Positions 57,901 to 64,000 of a DNA stretch of 64,000 bases are shown here, piece by piece (position 1 is the stretch's first letter; every line of letters starts with the position of its first letter). The notes beneath the pieces are model-generated. The model made no database searches and had not been told where the DNA came from. It was given only the letters and a program-made list of their open reading frames with translations. Both the position numbers and the translations under genes were made by a program. Source of the DNA: Paenibacillus_E sp052115445 (GTDB taxonomy: Bacteria > Bacillota > Bacilli > Paenibacillales > NBRC-103111); assembly GCF_052115445.1 (NCBI RefSeq), contig NZ_JBFRGR010000005.1:124001-188000 (forward strand), given 5' to 3'.

Positions 57901-59533
57901 GCCAGGCGTAGGCTTGATTTCGCCGCCGCCGCATCATGATATTTATTCGATCGAGGATCTCGCTGAGCTGATCCACGATCTCAAGAATGCCAACCCGCGG
58001 GCACGGATCAGCGTTAAGCTGGTATCCGAAGTCGGTGTTGGCACGATCGCTGCCGGCGTAGCCAAAGGGAAAGCGGACGTAGTCCTCATCTCCGGCTACG
58101 ACGGAGGCACAGGCGCGTCACCGCAGACGAGTATTCGTCACGCGGGACTGCCGTGGGAGCTCGGTCTGGCGGAGACGCATCAGACACTCGTGCTGAACAA
58201 CCTGCGCAGCCGTATCGTCGTTGAGACGGATGGCAAGCTGATGACTGGGCGCGACGTGGTCGTAGCTGCTTTGCTCGGTGCCGAGGAGTTCGGCTTCGCA
58301 ACGACTCCACTAATTACAATAGGCTGCGTGATGATGCGCGTCTGCCACTTGGACACTTGTCCGGTTGGGGTTGCTACGCAAAATCCGGAGCTTCGCAAGA
58401 AATTTGCTGGAGAGCCGCAGCATGTTGTGAACTTCATGACCTTCATCGCCAATGATGTGCGTGAGATGATGGCGGAGCTTGGCTTCCGCACAATTGAAGA
58501 GATGGTTGGACGTACCGATATCTTGGAGTCCAAGCCAGCGGTCGAGCATTGGAAAGCCAAAGGCGTCGATCTTACGCCGCTGCTGCACCAACCAGATATG
58601 GGCGAAGAAGTCGGTCGCTTCTGCCAAATGCAGCAAGATCACGGCTTGGATCGCTCTTTGGATATGACGAAGCTGCTTGATATTTGTGAGCCAGCGATTG
58701 AGCGCAAAGAGCATGTTCATGCGATTCTGCCTATTACGAACGTTAATCGCGTTGTCGGAACGATCGTGGGCAGTGAAGTTACACGCCGTCATGGCGTAGA
58801 TGGCTTGCCGCACGATACGATTCGTCTACATTTTGAAGGATCAGCGGGTCAAAGCTTTGGTGCTTTCGTACCGAAAGGGATCACACTCTCCCTCGAAGGA
58901 GATGCCAATGACTATGTAGGGAAAGGATTGTCCGGCGGTAAGCTGGCGATTTTCCCGTCGAGTAAGTCGACTTTTGTACCAGAAGAAAACGTGATTATCG
59001 GCAATACCGCCTTATATGGTGCTACAGATGGGGATGTTTACATCCGTGGTATCGCGGGCGAACGCTTCTGCGTAAGAAACAGTGGTGTGCGTGCCGTCGT
59101 TGAGGGTGTAGGCGATCATGGTTGTGAGTACATGACAGGTGGTCGAGTCGTTGTTCTTGGTTCAACAGGGCGTAACTTCGCAGCGGGTATGTCAGGCGGT
59201 ATTGCCTACGTATTGGATGTGAATGGTGACTTCCAAAGCAAAGTGAATAAAGAGATGGTTTACCTCGAGCAGCTGGAAGAAACGTATGAGATGAATGAAT
59301 TGAAAACGATGATCCAGCATCATGCCACATTTACGGATAGCAGCGTTGCCCACCAGGTTATTCAGCACTGGGATGAGTACGTTTGGAAGTTCGTGAAGGT
59401 TATACCGAAGGACTACAAACGGATGTTTGATGCTATCGAGAAAGTGAAACGCTCCGGTCTAAGCCAACAAGAAGCGGTCATGGTTGCTTTCGAGGCGAAT
59501 ATGAGAGATGTTTCCCGTGTCGGTGGAAATTAA
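54941..59533 (+). CDS. gltB: glutamate synthase (NADPH) large subunit
   Basis: A 1530-residue enzyme that makes two glutamates from glutamine and 2-oxoglutarate. After a short propeptide the mature N-terminus is the catalytic Cys22 in DACGIGFVANIKG. Glutaminase, central, FMN-binding synthase and C-terminal beta-helix domains follow. The 3Fe-4S cluster ligands are in CVMMRVCHLDTCPVGVAT (~1140). The large subunit is called gltA in Bacillus. I chose the ATG at 54941, with AAAGG about 9 bases upstream; a TTG at 54932 is possible. It is followed by the small subunit 26 bases later. Confidence 0.97.
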   Translation: MTINGLPPKQGLYDPRNEHDACGIGFVANIKGVKSHAIVKQALRVLCNLDHRGGQGCEQNTGDGAGILMQIPDAYFQSACEQENIKLPISGSYGVGMVYLPQELEARQACESTIERIVKQEGQQFLGWRTVPTNNSSLGDSAISAEPYVRQVFIGQSVDTATNLDFERKLYIIRKLSENAIKISHPGSQFYYSSLSSRTIVYKGMLTPEQVDAYYVELQDEKVESALALVHSRFSTNTFPSWERAHPYRYLIHNGEINTLRGNVNWMHARQAMCDSELFGEDFGRILPVIDTDGSDSQMFDNTLEFLMLSGRSLPHAAMMMVPEPWSKHEGMDDDKKAFYEYHSTLMEPWDGPAAIAFTDGSQIGAILDRNGLRPSRYYVTTDDFIVLASEVGVLDIEPERILYKDRLRPGRMLLVDTVEGRIVTDEEIKSGIASEQPYRDWLNEHLVSLEDLEEAPIVLSSDHDTILQRQQAFGYTFEQLRKTLEPMGKTGVDPIGSMGTDAPLAVLSDRPQLLYNYFKQLFAQVTNPPIDANFEEIITAQGTTIGPERNLIKPEPESCRQIRLKSPFLSNDELAKLRHIQRDGFKTVTLPTLFEASAGTAGLESAMQSLYTAADQAIVDGATLLILSDRGVDSVNAPIPALLATSGLHHHLIRQGTRTKVSLLVESGEPREVHHFALLLGYGAGAINPYLALETLDDMIQRKQLVGVDHEKAIYNYIKAVTKGVVKVLAKMGISTIQSYRGAQIFEAIGLSQELVDSYFTWTYTPVGGIGIEMVAKEALMRHSRAFSEQEGRDRVLDTGGHLQWRRDGEDHIYTPETVHALQSAVRTNNYAQYKNFSKLVKREDEKYMALRGLLSFKAGRTPIPIEEVEPIESIFKRFKTGAMSYGSISKEAHETIAIAMNRIGGKSNTGEGGEHPERFTPDANGDLRRSAIKQVASGRFGVTSHYLVNADEIQIKMAQGAKPGEGGQLPGTKVYPWVAEVRGVTPGVGLISPPPHHDIYSIEDLAELIHDLKNANPRARISVKLVSEVGVGTIAAGVAKGKADVVLISGYDGGTGASPQTSIRHAGLPWELGLAETHQTLVLNNLRSRIVVETDGKLMTGRDVVVAALLGAEEFGFATTPLITIGCVMMRVCHLDTCPVGVATQNPELRKKFAGEPQHVVNFMTFIANDVREMMAELGFRTIEEMVGRTDILESKPAVEHWKAKGVDLTPLLHQPDMGEEVGRFCQMQQDHGLDRSLDMTKLLDICEPAIERKEHVHAILPITNVNRVVGTIVGSEVTRRHGVDGLPHDTIRLHFEGSAGQSFGAFVPKGITLSLEGDANDYVGKGLSGGKLAIFPSSKSTFVPEENVIIGNTALYGATDGDVYIRGIAGERFCVRNSGVRAVVEGVGDHGCEYMTGGRVVVLGSTGRNFAAGMSGGIAYVLDVNGDFQSKVNKEMVYLEQLEETYEMNELKTMIQHHATFTDSSVAHQVIQHWDEYVWKFVKVIPKDYKRMFDAIEKVKRSGLSQQEAVMVAFEANMRDVSRVGGN

Positions 59534-59559
59534 CGAAACTCAGGAGGGATTAAACGTAA

Positions 59560-61044
59560 ATGGGTAAACCAACCGGTTTTATAGAACACGCTCGTGAAGT
59601 GGCATCCGAAGCTTCTCCGCTGGTCCGAATTGGCCATTGGAAAGAGTTTGCGACACCACTAACGCAAGATAAATTACAGGTACAAGGCTCCCGTTGTATG
59701 GATTGTGGGATTCCTTTCTGTCATACAGGGGCATTGATCAGCGGCATGGCCGCTGGTTGCCCAGTGAACAACCTCATTCCGGAATGGAATGATCTCGTGT
59801 ATCGCGGTCAATGGCGCGAAGCCTTGGATCGTCTGCACAAGACGAATAATTTCCCGGAATTTACGGGCCGTGTTTGTCCAGCGCCTTGTGAAGGCTCTTG
59901 TACAGTAGGCTTGAAGGATACGCCGGTTGCGATCAAAAGCATTGAAAAAGCGATCATCGATAAAGGCTTCGATGAAGGATGGATCAAGCCTGAACCGCCG
60001 GAAACGCGCACTGGGAAGAAGGTTGCGGTTGTGGGTTCAGGTCCTTCCGGACTTGCGGCAGCAGCGCAGTTGAACAAAGCTGGACATTGGGTTACCGTAT
60101 TCGAACGGGCAGACCGCGTTGGCGGCTTGCTGATGTACGGTATCCCGAACATGAAGCTGGACAAAAAGTATGTCCAGCGTCGTGTAGATCTGCTTGAAGC
60201 CGAAGGAATTGCCTTCGTAACGGGTGCTCACGTCGGGGTGAACTACCCGATCGAAAAGCTGCAAGAGGAATTCGATGCGATCGTCCTGTGCGGCGGAGCT
60301 ACGAAGGGCCGCGATCTACCGATCGAGGGTCGCGAACTCGGCGGTGTTCATCTGGCGATGGAATTCCTGAGCAAGAACACGAAGAGCTTGCTCGATTCCG
60401 AGCATGCGGATCGTGAATTCATTTCCGCCGAAGGCAAAGACGTGATCGTTATCGGTGGTGGTGATACGGGAACCGACTGCGTAGGAACTTCCATTCGTCA
60501 CAAATGTAAGAGCGTGACGCAGTTTGAGATCATGCCGAAGTCACCGGAGACACGTCCAGCGAACAACCCTTGGCCGGAATGGCCGAAGGTGTTGAAAGTG
60601 GATTATGGTCAGCAAGAGGCGGCTGCGCTTCAGGGCGAAGACCCGCGGACGTACTTAATCAACACGAAGAAATTCGTGGGGGATGAGAACGGCAACTTGA
60701 AAGAGCTGCACACGGTTCTGATCGAGTGGCAGAAGAACGAGAAGGGCGCGTTCGTACCTGTTGAAGTGCCTGGCAGCGAGAAGGTTTACCCGGCGCAGCT
60801 GGTGTTGATTGCGATGGGCTTCACGGGACCAGAAAACACTGTGTTGGATCAGCTCGGCGTAGCCAAAGACGAGCGCTCCAACGCGAAAGCGGATTACGGG
60901 AAGTTCGCTACGAACGTAGACGGCGTTTTCGCTGCTGGCGACATGCGTCGCGGGCAAAGTCTCGTGGTATGGGCGATCAACGAAGGTCGTGCTGCAGCGC
61001 GTGAAGTGGATCGCTTCTTGATGGGATCATCGAATTTGCCATAA
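59560..61044 (+). CDS. gltD: glutamate synthase (NADPH) small subunit
   Basis: A 494-residue flavoprotein that passes electrons from NADPH to the large subunit. The N-terminal iron-sulfur region has CMDCGIPFCH, GCPVNN and CPAPCEGSC. The FAD motif is VAVVGSGPSGLAAAAQLN and the NADPH motif VIVIGGGDTGTDCVGTS. The C-terminal AAGDMRRGQSLVVWAINEGR completes the FAD site. It is called gltB in Bacillus. AGGAGGG is the ribosome site. A strong terminator follows. Confidence 0.97.
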   Translation: MGKPTGFIEHAREVASEASPLVRIGHWKEFATPLTQDKLQVQGSRCMDCGIPFCHTGALISGMAAGCPVNNLIPEWNDLVYRGQWREALDRLHKTNNFPEFTGRVCPAPCEGSCTVGLKDTPVAIKSIEKAIIDKGFDEGWIKPEPPETRTGKKVAVVGSGPSGLAAAAQLNKAGHWVTVFERADRVGGLLMYGIPNMKLDKKYVQRRVDLLEAEGIAFVTGAHVGVNYPIEKLQEEFDAIVLCGGATKGRDLPIEGRELGGVHLAMEFLSKNTKSLLDSEHADREFISAEGKDVIVIGGGDTGTDCVGTSIRHKCKSVTQFEIMPKSPETRPANNPWPEWPKVLKVDYGQQEAAALQGEDPRTYLINTKKFVGDENGNLKELHTVLIEWQKNEKGAFVPVEVPGSEKVYPAQLVLIAMGFTGPENTVLDQLGVAKDERSNAKADYGKFATNVDGVFAAGDMRRGQSLVVWAINEGRAAAREVDRFLMGSSNLP

Positions 61045-61054
61045 GATTTGTTAG

Positions 61055-61093
61055 ACTGCTTGCAGGTTGAGAGTTACCTGTAAGCAGTTTTTT
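61055..61093 (+). terminator. terminator of the glutamate synthase operon
   Basis: ACTGCTTGCAGGT pairs with ACCTGTAAGCAGT (one mismatch) around an 8-base loop, followed by TTTTTTG. Confidence 0.9.
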
Positions 61094-61359
61094 GTTACCA
61101 CATAAGAATTTATAAGTTTCCGATACTCGGAAGAACAAATTCTTATTGGCGATAAAAACAACATTTAAAACGCGGTCGCTCATCCTCGAAGGACTTCGAT
61201 AGAAGTTTTTCTCATCTAGTGGATACTGCGAGATGCTGCACATCAATTGGTTCGCCTCATTAGACTAATAAACGTGAACATTTCCGTAAACTCATGTACA
61301 ATAGAAGAAGGAGCAGTCCAAGCATAGGCTGCAAGTTGTACGGAAATGGAGGGAAGCGC

Positions 61360-61836
61360 ATGAGGAAAGAAGATCTTCTTACAGCTGAGGAGCTACAAGC
61401 ATTAATGGTCGGGAATCAGGAGTATTCTGATGAGGTTGGGAGCGATGAGCCAGTCAGGGCACAGGATCTGCATTCTTTGCAAAAGACCGTCATGCTACTT
61501 TCCAAGCAGGTAGAAGAGCTCCAAGCGCAACTTCATGAGCAGTTTGAACTCCAGAATAGACAGCAAGAGCAATTTCTGCGACTATGCAGGCACCAGCTTG
61601 AGAACAAACTGCATGAGCAATTGGTCAACACGATTGTTGTCCATCAGCATGCGGCGAATCAAGAAGATAAGATGGAGCTTCAACATACGCCAGTGATATC
61701 GGAGGAAGTCAGTCTCAGCGCTGGTCCAGTCCATGATTCGTCAACGGAAGATACGTCCCTACCTTTTTCAAGAGTAAAGAGCTATAGTAAGATTCGTAAA
61801 AGAAAAAAGGGTTTTCTCGAAAAGCTCTTCGAATAG
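61360..61836 (+). CDS. coiled-coil hypothetical protein
   Basis: A 158-residue soluble protein. The N-terminal ~30 residues are acidic (LLTAEELQALMVGN). Residues ~40-95 are a strong coiled coil (LQKTVMLLSKQVEELQAQL and following). A flexible middle precedes a very basic end (KIRKRKKGFLEKLFE). I do not recognise the family. The basic end could bind nucleic acid or membrane, and the coil suggests oligomers. ATG 61360 has GGAGGGAAG immediately upstream; earlier in-frame codons lack one. A terminator and array E follow. Confidence 0.75.
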   Translation: MRKEDLLTAEELQALMVGNQEYSDEVGSDEPVRAQDLHSLQKTVMLLSKQVEELQAQLHEQFELQNRQQEQFLRLCRHQLENKLHEQLVNTIVVHQHAANQEDKMELQHTPVISEEVSLSAGPVHDSSTEDTSLPFSRVKSYSKIRKRKKGFLEKLFE

Positions 61837-61849
61837 TCGTATCAACAGC

Positions 61850-61888
61850 AAAGACCGCTTCTTCTTAGAGGAGAGCGGTCTTTTTTTG
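61850..61888 (+). terminator. terminator of the coiled-coil protein gene
   Basis: AAAGACCGCT pairs with AGCGGTCTTT around a ~14-base pyrimidine/purine loop, followed by seven T. Confidence 0.88.
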
Positions 61889-61920
61889 CACGCCAATATG
61901 GATACTCTTCCAATTTGCTT

Positions 61921-62105
61921 TAACTGGAAAAGGTACAGCTATTTAGGATGAATTTCCTCGGAAATTCGATTTAACTGTAGAACATGTAGGTAAAACTGCC
62001 TGTTTTGTTTAAATTGGGAGAATTTGTTTAAATTAACTGTACATTATCCATCAATTCTACATTTGATCAGGGAATACCAAAATTTAACTACATAAAATCC
62101 ATCGA
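61921..62105. repeat. four-unit inverted-repeat array, copy E
   Basis: Units start at 61921, 61972, 62034 and 62085, with spacings of 51, 62 and 51 bp. The left arms are TAACTGGA, TAACTGTA, TAACTGTA and TAACTACA. Right arms are TACAGCTA, TGTAGGTA, TCCATCAA and TCCATCGA, more degenerate than in other copies. It fills the gap between convergent genes. No gene is seen in 61889-62152. Confidence 0.88.
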
Positions 62106-62152
62106 TTCACCTGAAGCACAGGTTAAGGCATTTCTCATGAAATTCCCCTCGA

Positions 62153-62836
62153 TTAGAGAATCCCCTCATCATGCGCTTTTTTCGATGCTTGAACACGGTC
62201 TCGAACGTCCATTTTCGAGTAGATGTTGGAGATATAGTTTTTCACAGTCCCCTCGGACAAGAATAGCTTCTCGGCGATCTCACGATTATTGAGGCCGTCG
62301 GCGATGCTGTGAAGTACCTGCAGCTCACGTTCGCTGAGGCCATACGTCTCAATACGAACGCTGCTCTCTTCCTTATCTTCTGAGGAAGCCCCGCTTCCAC
62401 CGTCACGTGCTTGCTGGACGAGCATTTTGGCAATATCATGCGGAATTAAGGTGCCGCCCTGATGGACCCATTTAATTCCTGCGGCAAGATCTTTGGGATG
62501 AATGGCTTTGAGCAAGTAGCCTTCAGCTCCTGCACTAAGTGCATCTACAACGTAGCCAATTTCCTGGAATGTGGTCAAAATAATGACACGAATATGCGGC
62601 CATGTAGCTTTAATCTGACGTGTAGCCTCAACTCCATCCATAACCGGCATATGAATATCCATTAGAACGACATCGGGTTGCATTTCTTCACTTAGTTTTA
62701 CAGCGACATGCCCGTTTTCAGCTAAGCCGACAACCTCAATATCGGGGTCCATGCCCAGTACAATGTGTAAGCTTTCACGTATCAAATCCTGATCATCGAC
62801 CAGAAGCAGTTTGAGCGGTGCTTGGTTTACAGTCAT
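62153..62836 (-). CDS. NarL/LuxR-family response regulator
   Basis: A 227-residue regulator. The receiver has DDQ near the N-terminus, the phosphorylated Asp in DVVLMDIHMPVMDG and the Lys in YLLKAIHP. The LuxR helix-turn-helix is LSERELQVLHSIADGLNNREIAEKLFLSEGTVKNYISNIYSKM. It pairs with the HisKA_3-type kinase encoded 84 bases upstream on the same strand. Such pairs (DesKR- or LiaSR-like) respond to membrane fluidity or envelope stress. The target genes are not visible here. Confidence 0.93.
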   Translation of the reverse strand: MTVNQAPLKLLLVDDQDLIRESLHIVLGMDPDIEVVGLAENGHVAVKLSEEMQPDVVLMDIHMPVMDGVEATRQIKATWPHIRVIILTTFQEIGYVVDALSAGAEGYLLKAIHPKDLAAGIKWVHQGGTLIPHDIAKMLVQQARDGGSGASSEDKEESSVRIETYGLSERELQVLHSIADGLNNREIAEKLFLSEGTVKNYISNIYSKMDVRDRVQASKKAHDEGIL

Positions 62837-62920
62837 AGCAAATCCTCCTCACAGCTATTAAAAGGGGTTATATGGTTTATAGGGTTTAAAAGGTTATAAG
62901 GGTTAAACCGATTAAACCGA

Positions 62921-63997
62921 TTAAAACGTTGGAAAACGTTTGACAGGAATAAAGCAATGGACAACCGTCCCTTTTTCAGGTAAGGAGCGTACCTGCAAAG
63001 TGCCTTGCAGCGCCGTTATCCGTTCTTGCATCGCGGCAATACCGAAGCCCATTTTCAATTGTTCGGAACCAACACCATCATCTTCAATGCGTAGGGAGAT
63101 TTGGTCATCGGCGTAGGTTAGCACAATTTCAATAGAAGCTGCTTTACCATGACGCTTGGCATTTGTCAGTGATTCCTGTAGACAGCGAATTAAAGAGAGC
63201 TTGGTTTGTTTGGGAATTTCGAACTCGTCACTAACCGTCGTGAAGTGAATCTGTGTGCCTGTGTGCAAAGCAAATTCATTGGCAAGTCGTGACAGTTGCT
63301 GAGATAGCAGCAGATCGCCCTCTTGGGGGACCATCTGATGAATGCTGCGGCGCACTTCTTCTAGACCACCTCTAGTTACATTGCGCAGGACGTCGAGCTT
63401 CTCCTTGGCTTTCTCGGGCGAAACCTCGATCAAATACGAGACGGCGTCCATGCCCATAATGACGGATGTGAACGTATGTCCTACGGTATCATGCAGCTCA
63501 CGAGCCATCCGATTGCGCTCTTCAACTAAAGTAAGCTGCTCAATTTGATTCGCGTACTGCTCAAGGACGTTATTTTGCTCATGGATCAAATGGTATTGAC
63601 GTTGGTTCTCACCTAGCAGCTTCTCGGTCTTCTCGTTAGAAGTAACGGCGCGTTGTAAGCTTAATCCAATGGCGAAGAAGAGAACAGCATTCAGGATAAA
63701 ACTAAATAATTGTCCGACTCCCATGCCGCTATGTAGAAGGAAAAAGTAAGTCATCGGCATGCCTAACATGAAAATAGGAGCGGTCCACCAAGCATTTTTT
63801 CGATCGGTGAGGAATCCAATGACCATAATTGGGCAATTAATGGTAAGTAAGGCGTCCTGCTTCATCCAAGCCAAATAAATTTGCAGGGGAATACCGGTTA
63901 GTAGAACAGCAATTGGATAGCATGTCGGATTGATATAGTGGGGTCGCCAGAATATAAAAGGAGCCCCATAAGAGAGTAATATGGCCAATATAGTCAA
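62921..63997 (-). CDS. HisKA_3-type sensor histidine kinase (5' end at window edge)
   Basis: At least 358 residues. Four or more membrane spans fill the visible N-terminal ~110 residues, followed by a coiled linker and the dimerisation helix with the phospho-His in RNRMARELHDTVGHTF. The ATP-binding motifs are NAKRHGKA and RIEDDGVGSEQLKMGFGIAAMQERI. The topology resembles DesK, a membrane-thickness sensor, or LiaS. The frame reaches the window end at a TTG codon with no ribosome site visible, so the true start is probably outside. An AAACCGATT short repeat lies between it and the regulator gene. Confidence 0.9.
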   Translation of the reverse strand: MTILAILLSYGAPFIFWRPHYINPTCYPIAVLLTGIPLQIYLAWMKQDALLTINCPIMVIGFLTDRKNAWWTAPIFMLGMPMTYFFLLHSGMGVGQLFSFILNAVLFFAIGLSLQRAVTSNEKTEKLLGENQRQYHLIHEQNNVLEQYANQIEQLTLVEERNRMARELHDTVGHTFTSVIMGMDAVSYLIEVSPEKAKEKLDVLRNVTRGGLEEVRRSIHQMVPQEGDLLLSQQLSRLANEFALHTGTQIHFTTVSDEFEIPKQTKLSLIRCLQESLTNAKRHGKAASIEIVLTYADDQISLRIEDDGVGSEQLKMGFGIAAMQERITALQGTLQVRSLPEKGTVVHCFIPVKRFPTF

Positions 63998-64000
63998 CAG

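Overview
The window looks like chromosome from a spore-forming, low-to-mid GC Gram-positive bacterium of the Paenibacillus type. The signs are a GerB-GerA-GerC germinant-receptor operon, a YjcZ-like and a Cse60-like spore peptide, an S-layer-anchored (three SLH domains) polysaccharide lyase, strong AGGAGG ribosome sites with frequent GTG/TTG starts, several AraC-type regulators beside glycoside hydrolases, an LtaS-type lipoteichoic acid synthase and a Fur-boxed flavodoxin. Five single N positions (662, 8745, 18089, 37810, 41696) show it is draft sequence. No rRNA, tRNA, CRISPR, insertion sequence or prophage was seen.

Layout. 1-3130: a decayed left edge with a 43-codon glycerate-kinase remnant, then a GH27 alpha-galactosidase plus AraC regulator framed by two ~50-bp direct repeats. 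3138-10950: a Gre-like factor, two tiny spore/membrane peptides, an aldo/keto reductase-MerR operon with a perfect MerR operator, an AIM24 protein, an MFS exporter, AraC, a MATE exporter and a ParE/Phd toxin-antitoxin pair. 11069-16300: ArsR regulator divergent from a GH51 arabinofuranosidase, a long structured hairpin, a cytochrome c lipoprotein and lipoteichoic acid synthase. 16917-21840: a two-permease ABC exporter and HelD. 21932-25852: YjcZ-like peptide and the ger operon. 26923-31602: a secreted protein followed by an ABC exporter and a two-component system. 31744-43558: MgtC, AraC/GH88 and flavodoxin/TrmB divergent pairs, an HD hydrolase, and a 1993-residue SLH-anchored PL8 lyase. 43782-47671: DUF445 and a sulfonate/taurine-type ABC importer. 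47734-54564: bactofilin-M23, a Ycf48-like lipoprotein, a glycolipid glycosyltransferase, thymidine kinase and an HD protein. 54941-61044: glutamate synthase. 61360-64000: a coiled-coil protein and a LuxR-type two-component pair.

The secreted PL8 lyase and the GH88 unsaturated glucuronyl hydrolase are consecutive steps of glycosaminoglycan-type polysaccharide breakdown. With GH27 and GH51 they give the window a plant or animal polysaccharide-degrading character.

The most unusual feature is a family of dispersed intergenic arrays. Each complete array is 185 bp and holds four 21-bp inverted-repeat units (8-bp half-site, 5-bp gap, 8-bp half-site). The unit starts are spaced exactly 51, 62 and 51 bp. 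Four complete copies (5630-5814, 16467-16651, 50944-51128, 61921-62105) and one two-unit copy (26535-26606) were found by eye. Spacers and half-sites have diverged, but the spacing is identical in all of them. A fifth four-unit array (26270-26453), with a different TGC-ending half-site, has nearly the same spacing (50, 61, 51). The first array begins inside the 3' end of the merR gene.
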